From NCBI GenBank assembly GCA_934573945.1, contig CAKTMQ010000003.1, positions 1 to 42,725 of the forward strand: 42,725 bases of DNA. Reading direction: 5' to 3'. Each line of letters begins with the position of its first letter. Within the stretch, counting starts at the first letter, position 1. This DNA comes from an uncultured Oscillospiraceae bacterium (GTDB taxonomy: Bacteria > Bacillota > Clostridia > Oscillospirales > Oscillospiraceae). Position numbers and translations under genes: made by a program. The notes below the pieces were generated by a model, which worked only from the letters and a program-made list of their open reading frames with translations, was not told the origin of the DNA and did not search any database. Positions 30,553 through 38,730 of this stretch are shown piece by piece.

Positions 30553-32282
30553 AAACCTTTTATCCCTTTACAAAGGGCTATCGCCAATGGATCCTGTTGG
30601 GCGTGGCCTGCTCCGTGGCCGAGGCGGTACTGGAGCTGGAGCTGCCCCAGGTCATGAGTGACATCGTCGATGTGGGCATCGCCTCCGGCAACCGGAGCTA
30701 TATCCTGCTGATGGGGCTGAAAATGCTGATCCTGGCGCTGCTGGCACTGGCTGGCGGCGTGGGCGCCGCGGTGTTTGCCGCCAAAGCCTCCATGGGCTTC
30801 GGCGCGCAGGTGCGGCAGGCGGAATACGAGCAGGTACAGCGCTTTTCCTTTGCCAACATCGAGCACTTTTCCACCGCGTCCCTCATCACCCGCCTGACCA
30901 ACGACGTCTCCTCGGTGCAGATGACGCTGTTCATGGGGATGCGGATGTGCGTGCGGGCGCCGGTGATGCTGATCACGGCGCTCATCAAGGCGCTGGAGAT
31001 CAGTCTGGATCTCAGCCAGGTCTTTCTGGTGGTGGTGCCGCTGCTGATCATCGCCGTGGTCATCGTTATCCGCTATGTGGGACCGTTCTTTACCGCCCTG
31101 CAGAACGCCACCGACCAGGTGAATCTGGTGGTGCAGGAAAATCTGAACGCCGTGCGGGTGGTCAAATCTTTTGTCCGCGAGGACGAGGAGACGGAGAAGT
31201 TCCGCCGGCGCAACGACCATCTGCGCCAGACCTCCGAGCGCGCCTTCGGCTTCGTGGTGATGTTCATGCCGGTGATGATCCTGCTGATGGGCGGCACCAT
31301 CGTGTCCATCATGTGGCTGGGCGGCCATGACGTGGCGGCGGGTACGCTGCTCTCCGGCGATCTGATGGCCTTTTTCACCTATGCCAGCGAGATCCTAATG
31401 TCCCTGATGATGGTATCCATGGTGCTGATGATCCTCACCCGCGCCATCGCCTGCGGCAAGCGGATTCGGGAGGTGCTGGAGGAGGTGCCCGAGATCACCG
31501 ACGCGCAGGCCGATCCGGCGCTGACCGTGGAAAACGGTGACATCCGCTTCGACCACGTGTACTTCAAATACCATCCTACAGCGGAGGCCTGGAACCTGTC
31601 GGATATTGACCTCCACATTGCCAGCGGCATGACCGTGGGCATTCTGGGCGGCACCGGCAGCGCCAAGAGCACGTTGGTGAGCATGATCCCCCGTCTGTAC
31701 GAGGTAAACGAGGGTGCCGTCTACGTGGGCGGCCGCAACGTAAAGGACTACACCATGGAGGCGCTGCGTGACGGCTGCGCCATGGTGCTGCAGAAGAACA
31801 CACTGTTCTCCGGCACCATCCGTGAGAACCTCCGCTGGGGGCGTGAGGACGCCACCGACGAGGAGATCCGGCAGGCCTGCCGCATCGCCTGCGCCGACGA
31901 GTTCATCGAGAAAATGCCGGACGGCTACGACACCCATATCGAGCAGGGCGGCACCAATGTCTCCGGCGGCCAGAAGCAGCGTCTGTGCATCGCCCGCGCC
32001 ATTCTGCGGCGGCCGAAGATCCTGATCCTGGACGACTCCACCTCCGCGGTGGACACCGCCACCGACGCGAAGATCCGCGCCGCCATGCGGGAGACACTGC
32101 CGGACGCCACCAAGCTGATCATCGCCCAGCGCATCACTTCGGTACAGGATGCCGACATGATCCTGGTGCTGGACGACGGCCACATCGTGGGACAGGGCAC
32201 CCACGCGCAGCTGCTGGAGAGCTGCAGCATCTACCGCGAGGTCTATGAATCCCAGCAGGAAGGGGTGAGCATCGATGGCTGA
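30549..32282 (+). CDS. ABC exporter half-transporter, subunit with degenerate ATP site
   Basis: A 577-residue membrane-ATPase fusion: six membrane segments (residues about 15-300) and an ATPase domain. Walker A GGTGSAKST, signature NVSGGQKQR (canonical), and Walker B ILILDDST, in which the catalytic glutamate is replaced by aspartate. This is the pattern of the degenerate-site subunit of heterodimeric multidrug exporters such as TM287/288 and BmrCD. Its stop overlaps the partner gene by 8 bp. It starts in a 4-bp overlap with the MarR gene. Substrate is unknown; antibiotic or toxic-compound export is likely from the regulator. Confidence 0.93.
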   Translation: MKTFYPFTKGYRQWILLGVACSVAEAVLELELPQVMSDIVDVGIASGNRSYILLMGLKMLILALLALAGGVGAAVFAAKASMGFGAQVRQAEYEQVQRFSFANIEHFSTASLITRLTNDVSSVQMTLFMGMRMCVRAPVMLITALIKALEISLDLSQVFLVVVPLLIIAVVIVIRYVGPFFTALQNATDQVNLVVQENLNAVRVVKSFVREDEETEKFRRRNDHLRQTSERAFGFVVMFMPVMILLMGGTIVSIMWLGGHDVAAGTLLSGDLMAFFTYASEILMSLMMVSMVLMILTRAIACGKRIREVLEEVPEITDAQADPALTVENGDIRFDHVYFKYHPTAEAWNLSDIDLHIASGMTVGILGGTGSAKSTLVSMIPRLYEVNEGAVYVGGRNVKDYTMEALRDGCAMVLQKNTLFSGTIRENLRWGREDATDEEIRQACRIACADEFIEKMPDGYDTHIEQGGTNVSGGQKQRLCIARAILRRPKILILDDSTSAVDTATDAKIRAAMRETLPDATKLIIAQRITSVQDADMILVLDDGHIVGQGTHAQLLESCSIYREVYESQQEGVSIDG

Positions 32283-34158
32283 CAACAAGCGGACACAGGG
32301 CGGCCATGGCCACGGCCCCAACGGCCACGGCTACCAGCGCCCCAAGAATATGAAGGCCACCTTCAAAAAGCTGATGCACTACGTGGGGCGCTACAAGGGT
32401 GCCCTGGTGGTGGTGGCGATCTGCCTGATCGCCAGCTCCGCCGGCAGCGTGGCCTCCAGCTATATGCTCAAGCCGCTGCTCAACGACTATATCCTCCCCG
32501 GTGACTTCCCGGGACTGTTCCGGATGCTGCTGGTGATGGGCGGCCTGTTCGCCCTCAGCGCCATCTGCTCCTTTGCCTACGCCCGCATCATGGTGCATGT
32601 GGCCCAGCGGACGGTAGCCGCCATCCGACAGGATCTGTTCGACCATCTGCAGGCGCTGCCGGTGCGCTACTATGACCAGCACCAGTCCGGCGACCTGATG
32701 AGCCGCTTCACCAACGACATCGACACCGTGTCGGAGATGCTCAACAGCAGCTTTGCCAGCATCATCTCCAATGTACTGACCTTCCTGGGCACGGTGCTGA
32801 TGATGATCATTCTCAACCCGCTCCTGACGCTGATTACCTTTGGGTTTCTGGCCCTGATGGGCGTGGTGGTCAAGGTCATCGGCGGGCGCAGCCGTGTCAA
32901 CTTCCAGCGCCAGCAGACGGCGCTGGGCGCCGTGAACGGCTATATCGAGGAGATGATCGAGGGGCAGAAGGTAGTCAAGGTCTTTAACCATGAGAAAAAG
33001 GCCATTGACCAGTTCACCGTCCTCAACGGCGCATACCGGGATGCCGCCACGGCGGCACAGGCCTATGCCGGTATGATGATGCCCGCCATGGGCAACCTCA
33101 GCAAGATCAACTACGCCGTCACCTGCTGCGTGGGCGGCCTGCTGGCCATCGGCGGCGTGTTCGACATCGGCTCGCTGGGCGCCTACCTGCTGTATGTCAA
33201 GCAGGTGAGCCAGCCCGTGGGGCAGATCAGTCAGCAGGTGAATACGCTGCTGGCTGCCGCTGCCGGTGCCGAGCGTATCTTCGCCGTGATGGACGCCCAG
33301 CCGGAGACGGACGCAGGCAAGACCGTCATCGTCCGGGTCGAGCGGAATGGCGACACCCTGACGGAGACCACCCGCCGCACCGGCCACTGGGCATGGAAGC
33401 GGCCTGACGGCCAGCTCATCCCCCTGCGGGGCGACGTGCGCTTTGACCACGTGACCTTCTCCTACGACGGCGAAAAGACCGTGCTCCACGACGTATCTCT
33501 CTTCGCCAAGCCCGGCCAGAAGATCGCCTTCGTGGGCTCCACCGGCGCCGGCAAGACCACTATCACCAACCTGATCAACCGGTTCTACGACATTCAGGAG
33601 GGCGTCATCACCTACGACGGCATCGACGTGAAGGACATCGCCAAGGAGTCCCTGCGGCGTTCGCTGGGCATGGTGCTGCAGGACACCCACCTGTTTACCG
33701 GCACCATCGCCGATAACATCCGCTACGGCAAGCTGGACGCCACCGACGAGGAGATCCGCGCCGCGGCGAAGCTGGCCAATGCCGACGCCTTCATCCGCCA
33801 TCTGCCCCAGGGGTATGACACGGTCATCACCGGCGACGGCGCCGGGCTGAGCCAGGGCGAACGGCAGCTGCTGGCCATTGCCAGAGCCGCCGTCTCCGAT
33901 CCGCCGGTGCTGATCCTGGATGAGGCCACCTCCTCCATCGACACCCGCACCGAGACGCTGATCGAGCGGGGCATGGACTCTCTGATGGAGGGACGCACCG
34001 TGTTCGTCATTGCCCACCGATTGTCCACCGTCCGCAACGCCCAGGCCATTCTGGTGCTGGAAAATGGCCAGATCATCGAGCGGGGCGATCACGCCCAGCT
34101 GCTGGCGGAAAAGGGTCGTTACTACCAGCTGTACACCGGTCAGGCCAAGCTGAACTGA
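32275..34158 (+). CDS. ABC exporter half-transporter, subunit with catalytic ATP site
   Basis: The 627-residue partner has a His/Gly-rich N-terminus, six membrane segments, and an ATPase domain with Walker A GSTGAGKTT, Walker B ILILDEATSS with an intact catalytic Glu, but a non-canonical signature GLSQGERQ. Together with the other subunit this gives one consensus and one degenerate ATP site in the heterodimer. A spacer of about 45 residues between membrane and ATPase domains (near residues 350-385) is longer than in many homologues. Overlap with the upstream gene is 8 bp; the cytidine deaminase gene starts 23 bp later. Confidence 0.94.
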   Translation: MADNKRTQGGHGHGPNGHGYQRPKNMKATFKKLMHYVGRYKGALVVVAICLIASSAGSVASSYMLKPLLNDYILPGDFPGLFRMLLVMGGLFALSAICSFAYARIMVHVAQRTVAAIRQDLFDHLQALPVRYYDQHQSGDLMSRFTNDIDTVSEMLNSSFASIISNVLTFLGTVLMMIILNPLLTLITFGFLALMGVVVKVIGGRSRVNFQRQQTALGAVNGYIEEMIEGQKVVKVFNHEKKAIDQFTVLNGAYRDAATAAQAYAGMMMPAMGNLSKINYAVTCCVGGLLAIGGVFDIGSLGAYLLYVKQVSQPVGQISQQVNTLLAAAAGAERIFAVMDAQPETDAGKTVIVRVERNGDTLTETTRRTGHWAWKRPDGQLIPLRGDVRFDHVTFSYDGEKTVLHDVSLFAKPGQKIAFVGSTGAGKTTITNLINRFYDIQEGVITYDGIDVKDIAKESLRRSLGMVLQDTHLFTGTIADNIRYGKLDATDEEIRAAAKLANADAFIRHLPQGYDTVITGDGAGLSQGERQLLAIARAAVSDPPVLILDEATSSIDTRTETLIERGMDSLMEGRTVFVIAHRLSTVRNAQAILVLENGQIIERGDHAQLLAEKGRYYQLYTGQAKLN

Positions 34159-34181
34159 TTTTTATGAAGGAGGAATCCACC

Positions 34182-34571
34182 ATGACCGAAAAGGAGCTCT
34201 GCCAGAAAGCCATCGCCATGCTGGACATGGCCTATATCCCCTATTCCCACTTCCCCGTAGGTGCGGCGCTGGAGTGCAGCGACGGCACGGTCTACACCGG
34301 CTGCAACATTGAAAACGCCGCCTACGGCGCCACCATCTGCGCCGAGCGCACCGCCATCGTCAAGGCCGTCAGCGAGGGGCACCGGGACTTCGTCCGCATC
34401 GCCATCGCCGGACGCAGCGACGACTACTGCGTCCCCTGCGGCACCTGCCGGCAGGTGATGATGGAATTCGCCCCGGAAATGGAGGTCATCTGCGTCAATA
34501 AGGCGGGCGAGGCGAAAAAATTCGCCCTGCGTGAGCTGCTGCCTTATGGTTTTGACCAGAGCTGGTTATAA
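34182..34571 (+). CDS. cdd: Cytidine deaminase
   Basis: Deaminates cytidine and deoxycytidine to uridine forms in pyrimidine salvage. The 129-residue product is of the short tetrameric type, with CNIENAAYG (41-49), zinc ligands Cys53, Cys86 and Cys89, and Glu55 as proton shuttle in CAERTAI, PCGTCRQ. AAGGAGG lies upstream of the ATG at 34182. It follows the exporter by 23 bp and may be co-transcribed, though a functional link is not obvious. The gap 34572-34695 holds a weak GC hairpin but no clear terminator. Confidence 0.95.
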   Translation: MTEKELCQKAIAMLDMAYIPYSHFPVGAALECSDGTVYTGCNIENAAYGATICAERTAIVKAVSEGHRDFVRIAIAGRSDDYCVPCGTCRQVMMEFAPEMEVICVNKAGEAKKFALRELLPYGFDQSWL

Positions 34572-34695
34572 CAGAGCAGGGAGCCGGACGGATCCCCTGC
34601 CAGAAAATTCCTGGGAACAAAATCCCCGGCTTCTGCGTCAAAAGGACAGCTGCGTCTTACGGCGCGCCATTTACCCCACTACAGGAGGAACCCAA

Positions 34696-35259
34696 ATGAT
34701 GAAAAAAATGACTGCACTGCTGCTGAGTGTGCTGCTGGTACTGTCTTTGGCCGCCTGCGGCCAGACCGATGACAGCCAGGGAGACCGCGCCTATACGCCC
34801 ACCAGCGCGCTGGATCTGCTGGATAAGGTCTGGGCGTCCTACACGGACGACGAAAAATTCCCCGTCATCGGCGGCAATTACAGTGAGACCGAGCTGGTAG
34901 AGGATGCCCCCGGTACCTATGACCTGACGGATCGGGCTGCCGCGGATTCCGGACTGGGTCTGCCGGAGACGGCGGCGGTGGATGAGGCCGCTACTCTGGT
35001 TCACGCCATGAATGGCAACACCTTCACCGCCTTTGCCTGCCATGCCACCGGCGACACCGCCGCACTGGCCGCGGAGCTGCGGGATCACCTTCAGCAGCGT
35101 CACTGGATGTGCGGCTTTCCCGACAAGCTGGCCGTGGCCGTCGTCGGCGAGTATGTGCTGACCGTCTACGGCGCCGAGGATCTGGTGGACGGCTTCGTCT
35201 CCCATTACAGCGGCATCTGCGGTGCCAGCACCGTGGTGTACGACGAAGCGGTTCTGTGA
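34696..35259 (+). CDS. Predicted lipoprotein paired with a DHHW-like protein
   Basis: A 187-residue predicted lipoprotein: signal peptide MMKKMTALLLSVLLVLSLAAC (Cys21 in LAAC), then a small extracytoplasmic domain without recognised catalytic motifs. Its position directly before a DHHW-like gene, with a 4-bp overlap, parallels the DUF4358 lipoprotein and DHHW gene 25 kb away, and some spacing of hydrophobic residues is similar, so it may belong to the same broad lipoprotein group; true homology is uncertain. ACAGGAGG precedes the ATG. Possible accessory role in surface polymer acylation (inference). Confidence 0.72.
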   Translation: MMKKMTALLLSVLLVLSLAACGQTDDSQGDRAYTPTSALDLLDKVWASYTDDEKFPVIGGNYSETELVEDAPGTYDLTDRAAADSGLGLPETAAVDEAATLVHAMNGNTFTAFACHATGDTAALAAELRDHLQQRHWMCGFPDKLAVAVVGEYVLTVYGAEDLVDGFVSHYSGICGASTVVYDEAVL

Positions 35260-36188
35260 GATCGCTTTTCAAACGGGCAGCCTTTGTGCTGCTGAGCGCC
35301 GCCATCCTGCTGGGTACGGCGCGGCTCATCCCCACCCGTATACCTCCGGCGGAGTCGCCGCCGGAGGTATACGTCTACGACGGCTATGCCGTCACTACAC
35401 TGGCCGCCTATGACGCCGACGCCCTGGAATACGCCGCCCGGAAGTTTCAGCAGCTGTACGACCGCTATCTGACGGCCAACGCCGGTCACATCTACCTGTC
35501 GGTGGTGCCCGACAAGGGCAGCTTCACCCAGCCGCCGGCGTGGTACACCCCGGCCTCTGCGGAGGAGACAGCCCATGCGCTGCTGGCGTCGCTGGACTTC
35601 GCCCAATACGTGGACATCGCCCCGCTGCTGGCACTGCCGGACTATTACCGCACCGACCTCCACTGGCGGCAGGAGTGCCTGACGCCGGTGGCGCAGGCAC
35701 TGGCGCAGGCCATGGACGTTCCCCTGGCCGGCACATACCGGCAGCAGACGCTGGATATACCCTTTCACGGCACCTACTGGGACAAGGCCGGAGAACCGCT
35801 GACGGCGGACACCCTCAGCTATCTTACCAGCGATGTGCTGGACGCCTGCACGGTGTGGAACTACGAGACGGACAGCGCCTGCGGCCTGTACGACCTGGAC
35901 GCGGCACAGACGGACACCCCCTATGACCTGTTTCTCGCCGGCAGCCGTTCGCTGCTGCGGATCGAAAGTCCCCTCTCGTCCACCCAGCGGCAGCTGGTGG
36001 TGTTCCGCGACTCCTTCGCCAGCAGTCTGATCCCCCTGCTGGCAGAGAGCTACCGCACCATCACGCTGGTGGACATCCGCTATCTGGCCGGTGATCTGCT
36101 GGGACGGTTCGTCACCTTCAGCGGCGACGAGGACGTGCTGTTTCTCTACAGCACCGCCGTGCTCAACAACAGCAAGACCCTGCGCTGA
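35256..36188 (+). CDS. DHHW-like SGNH membrane-anchored protein (variant motif DLHW)
   Basis: The GTG at 35256 overlaps the stop of the lipoprotein gene (GTGA). The 310-residue product has one membrane segment (about residues 8-24) and an extracytoplasmic domain like DHHW proteins. The signature is YRTDLHW (residues 131-137), with Leu instead of the first His; the later Ser segment VFRDSFASSLIPLL and VDIRYL are conserved. It has no neighbouring MBOAT gene, unlike the 5.9-10.2 kb operon, so it may act with the MBOAT protein encoded there or with another partner. Ends just before a 50-bp perfect palindrome. Confidence 0.75.
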   Translation: MRSLFKRAAFVLLSAAILLGTARLIPTRIPPAESPPEVYVYDGYAVTTLAAYDADALEYAARKFQQLYDRYLTANAGHIYLSVVPDKGSFTQPPAWYTPASAEETAHALLASLDFAQYVDIAPLLALPDYYRTDLHWRQECLTPVAQALAQAMDVPLAGTYRQQTLDIPFHGTYWDKAGEPLTADTLSYLTSDVLDACTVWNYETDSACGLYDLDAAQTDTPYDLFLAGSRSLLRIESPLSSTQRQLVVFRDSFASSLIPLLAESYRTITLVDIRYLAGDLLGRFVTFSGDEDVLFLYSTAVLNNSKTLR

Positions 36189-36200
36189 ACGCACTCCGGA

Positions 36201-36250
36201 AAACGTATATAAAAATGCTCCCTGTACAGGGAGCATTTTTATATACGTTT
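36201..36250. terminator. Fifty-base perfect palindrome, bidirectional terminator
   Basis: Bases 36201-36225 are exactly complementary to 36226-36250, giving a 25-bp arm each side (hairpin loop about 4 nt at the centre). T runs occur near the tips on both strands. It lies between the convergent DHHW-like and CobW-type genes. Confidence 0.85.
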
Positions 36251-36283
36251 CGTTATATTATATGCACATTATACCGCTCGCTA

Positions 36284-37213
36284 TCAGAAAGACACTGTCT
36301 CCTGCGCCGGCTTCTCCGTGGCGTGAATGTCGGTAACGTACAGCACCGGGCCTTCGCCCTGATAGGCGTCGCAATTCTCCTTGTGGACGGTGGCAGTCAG
36401 TTCCACCCAGTCCCGGTTCTTGAACCTGTCCATGCCCTCACCGCGGCACACCAGCGCCAGAAACTGCATATCGTTCTCGCAGCAGACCATGGCAAAACGG
36501 CCGGGGCAGTGCACGCCCTTGAACTTCTTGGAGTGGCACATCAGCGCCTTGAAGGTGACCTTGATCCCCTCGTAGCGGTCTGTATTGTCCATCAAATCCA
36601 CGTACCAGATGCCGTATTCGTCGTCCGGGATCTTCAGCTCACCGCTGCTCAGGTCAAAGGGCGACATCTCCGGCGTCATATACTCCTCGCTGGTGCCGTC
36701 GGCGTTTTCCAGATAAATATCCGCCCGACGGTTCACCATCTTCAGGTTGCGGCTGCGCAGCTGCTTGCGCAGCTCCTCGTTGCAGCGGTTGAAGATCAGC
36801 AGGTCGGCGTTGGCGATCTTCTCCATCATCAGCTGCCCCATGTTGCGGACGTACATCTCAAAGGTGTTGGCATCCACCAGGCACATGATCTGATAGAGGA
36901 TCCAGTTGGCCGGCAGACCCGACCGGTACAGCGGCTCCATCTGCCACATACCGTTGTATTCGATGATGACCTGACGGGGGCGGTACTGCTTCTCCAGCTT
37001 CTTGAACAGCGCCGGGGTCATCTGCTCCTGTTCTTCGATGTTGTAGGTGAACACATTGCCCAGCACCTTGGGGTCGTATTCGTTCTCCCCCTCCTCGCAG
37101 CAGATCAGCAGCGTCCGATCCTCCGCGGCAAAGCCGTCCCGCAGAATCCCGTTGATAAAGTCGGTCTTGCCGGCATCCAGAAACCCGGCAATGAGGTAAA
37201 CAGGAATATCCAT
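36284..37213 (-). CDS. CobW-type GTPase fused to a YcgQ/DUF1980-like domain
   Basis: The 309-residue product starts with a P-loop GTPase domain of the CobW/COG0523 kind (Walker A GFLDAGKT, residues 10-17; CC at 38-39), where the usual NKxD specificity motif is degenerate (FNRCN near 141-145). Residues about 200-300 resemble the C-terminal OB-like domain of B. subtilis YcgQ (DUF1980): WYVDLMDNTDRYEGIKVTFKA, RFAMVCCEND, then WVELTATVHKE and the end VLYVTDIHATEKP. Such a fusion is uncommon in my experience of the families. It follows the His-rich CobW gene by 15 bp in one operon, which suggests a role in transition-metal delivery, perhaps zinc. Confidence 0.72.
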   Translation of the reverse strand: MDIPVYLIAGFLDAGKTDFINGILRDGFAAEDRTLLICCEEGENEYDPKVLGNVFTYNIEEQEQMTPALFKKLEKQYRPRQVIIEYNGMWQMEPLYRSGLPANWILYQIMCLVDANTFEMYVRNMGQLMMEKIANADLLIFNRCNEELRKQLRSRNLKMVNRRADIYLENADGTSEEYMTPEMSPFDLSSGELKIPDDEYGIWYVDLMDNTDRYEGIKVTFKALMCHSKKFKGVHCPGRFAMVCCENDMQFLALVCRGEGMDRFKNRDWVELTATVHKENCDAYQGEGPVLYVTDIHATEKPAQETVSF

Positions 37214-37228
37214 AGGCTTCCTTCTCCC

Positions 37229-38413
37229 TTACAGGCCGAACAGCTGGTGCAGCTTCTGCTCATCCAGATGGGCGCCGATGACGCACAGCCGGCCGGTATA
37301 GTCCGCCGCTCCGAAGCGCACCTCGTGCTCCTCCGGCACATAGTCATAGTGCAGCCACTTGCCGTCCGCCGCGGGCACGATGCCCTTGGCGCGGACGATC
37401 TGGCCGTATTCGCCGCTGTCCAGCGCCGTCAGGATCCGATCCAGCTCCGCTTCGGTAAAGGGCTTCACCGTCTCCTCACCCCAGGAGGAGAACACCTCGT
37501 CGGCGTGGTGATGATGGTGATGCTCATGGCAGCCGCAGTGGGGATCGTCGCACTCCCCGTCGCCGTGGTGGTGCTCATGGTCATGCTCGTGATGATGCTC
37601 ATGCTCATGATGGTGCTCGTGCTCCTCCTCATGGTCATGGTGGCAGCAGCGCTCGTGCTCCTCATGGTCATCATCATGATCGTCGTGGTCGTGATCATGG
37701 CCGCAGCAGTGGTCATGGTCATCATGGTCGTGATCATGATGGTGGTGGTGCTCATGCTCGTGTTCATCCGCCTCGTGCTCGGCGCGCATCTTTTCCAGCA
37801 TCTCGTCGGCCAGTGACACCTTCTCCACAGCAGAGAGGATGGTCTTACCGTCGATCTGATCCCAGGGAGTGGTGATGATGGCGGCAGCGGGGTTCTTCTC
37901 CCGCAGCATAGCCGCGGCGGCCTCCAGCTTCTCCTGGCTCAGCTTCTGGGTACGGCTGAGCACGATGGTACCGGCAGACTCGATCTGGTTGTTGTAGAAC
38001 TCGCCGAAGTTCTTCATGTAGACCTTCACCTTACTGGCATCGGCCACAGTGACGAAGCTGTTCAGCTTCATGTCCGGTTCGTCCTTGACGGTGTTCTCCA
38101 CCGCCACGATCACGTCGCTGAGCTTGCCCACACCGGAGGGCTCGATCAGAATGCGGTCAGGCTGGAACTGGGACTTCACGTCCTTCAGTGCCGTGGCGAA
38201 ATCGCCCACCAGCGAGCAGCAGATGCAGCCGGAGGACATCTCACTGACGGTCACACCGCTGTCCTTAAGGAAGCCGCCGTCGATGGAGATCTCGCCGAAC
38301 TCGTTCTCGATCAGCACCAGCTTCTCGCCCTGATACGCCTCTTTCAGCAGCTTCTTGATCAGCGTCGTCTTACCGGCGCCCAGAAACCCGGAAATAATAT
38401 CGATCTTTGTCAT
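37229..38413 (-). CDS. COG0523/CobW-type metallochaperone GTPase with large His-rich tract
   Basis: A 394-residue GTPase: Walker A GFLGAGKT (9-16), the metal-binding CxCC motif in GCICCSLVG (63-66), Walker B ILIEPSG, and, instead of NKxD, SRTQ near 153-156. Residues about 213-305 form a tract with about 42 His plus Asp, Glu and seven Cys, placed between the GTPase and a CobW C-terminal domain (after 306: FSSWGEE..., residues to 394). His-rich members (YciC/ZagA/ZigA class) deliver zinc or cobalt to client enzymes under limitation. It is the first gene of the two-gene CobW operon. No Zur or similar box was recognised upstream. Confidence 0.92.
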   Translation of the reverse strand: MTKIDIISGFLGAGKTTLIKKLLKEAYQGEKLVLIENEFGEISIDGGFLKDSGVTVSEMSSGCICCSLVGDFATALKDVKSQFQPDRILIEPSGVGKLSDVIVAVENTVKDEPDMKLNSFVTVADASKVKVYMKNFGEFYNNQIESAGTIVLSRTQKLSQEKLEAAAAMLREKNPAAAIITTPWDQIDGKTILSAVEKVSLADEMLEKMRAEHEADEHEHEHHHHHDHDHDDHDHCCGHDHDHDDHDDDHEEHERCCHHDHEEEHEHHHEHEHHHEHDHEHHHGDGECDDPHCGCHEHHHHHHADEVFSSWGEETVKPFTEAELDRILTALDSGEYGQIVRAKGIVPAADGKWLHYDYVPEEHEVRFGAADYTGRLCVIGAHLDEQKLHQLFGL

Positions 38414-38466
38414 AGAAAACCCTTCTTTTCTTCTGCTGTAGATCCAGCAATTTATTCATTATGGCT

Positions 38467-38494
38467 ATTTTATCCCATTTTGCGAAAAATGCAA
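38467..38494 (-). promoter_or_regulatory. Promoter of the CobW-type GTPase operon
   Basis: Minus strand: -35 TTGCAT (38494-38489), 16-bp spacer, -10 TAAAAT (38472-38467). A short palindrome TGACTTTTTGTCA lies 5-20 bp further upstream and could be a regulator site, but matches no metal-regulator box I know. Confidence 0.6.
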
Positions 38495-38515
38495 GTCCCT
38501 GACAAAAAGTCATTG

Positions 38516-38544
38516 TTGCCAAACAGTAAACTTTGGTGTATAAT
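38516..38544 (+). promoter_or_regulatory. Promoter of the SRP RNA gene
   Basis: -35 TTGCCA (38516-38521), 17-bp spacer, -10 TATAAT (38539-38544). Divergent from the CobW promoter, about 22 bp away. Confidence 0.85.
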
Positions 38545-38550
38545 ACGCTG

Positions 38551-38698
38551 GAATGAGTCCTCCGCAGGCAGCTGCGGAGCCGGTCTCGCGCAATGGATGC
38601 CCACGAATCATGTCAGGCGGGGAACCGAGCAGCATTAAGAGGGATAGCCATGTGCCGCGAGGAAGCCGGCTGCGCAGCTGCGTGGTGAGGACTCTTTT
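38551..38698 (+). ncRNA. ffs: Signal recognition particle RNA (small cytoplasmic RNA)
   Basis: Contains the universal SRP domain IV motifs: GTCAGG (38612-38617), GGAA and GAGCAGC...TAAG (38627-38639), between arms that pair (for example GCCGG with CCGGC, and the terminal GAGTCCTC 38555-38562 with GAGGACTC 38687-38694). A perfect promoter precedes it and T-rich sequence follows. Its length (about 145 nt) is between the E. coli 4.5S and the B. subtilis 6S-type scRNA, so an Alu-like domain seems absent or reduced. Ends are estimated. It sits directly upstream of dnaX, the usual place in Firmicutes. Confidence 0.88.
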
Positions 38699-38730
38699 CA
38701 TCTATTTTTACGGCAGAAGGAGGCGGCAGC

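Noticed and set aside
37500..37775. Short-period repeats looking like a tandem array or CRISPR
   Set aside because: The pattern is codon-level His/Asp/Glu coding inside the CobW gene; spacing and sequence do not fit a CRISPR array.
36215..37816. Long plus-strand frame opposite the two CobW-type genes
   Set aside because: Antisense shadow, including the His-rich tract read as hydrophobic sequence on the other strand.
38414..38515. Zur or other zinc-regulator box before the CobW operon
   Set aside because: No match to known Zur or AdcR sites was seen; the TGACTTTTTGTCA palindrome has no known regulator.
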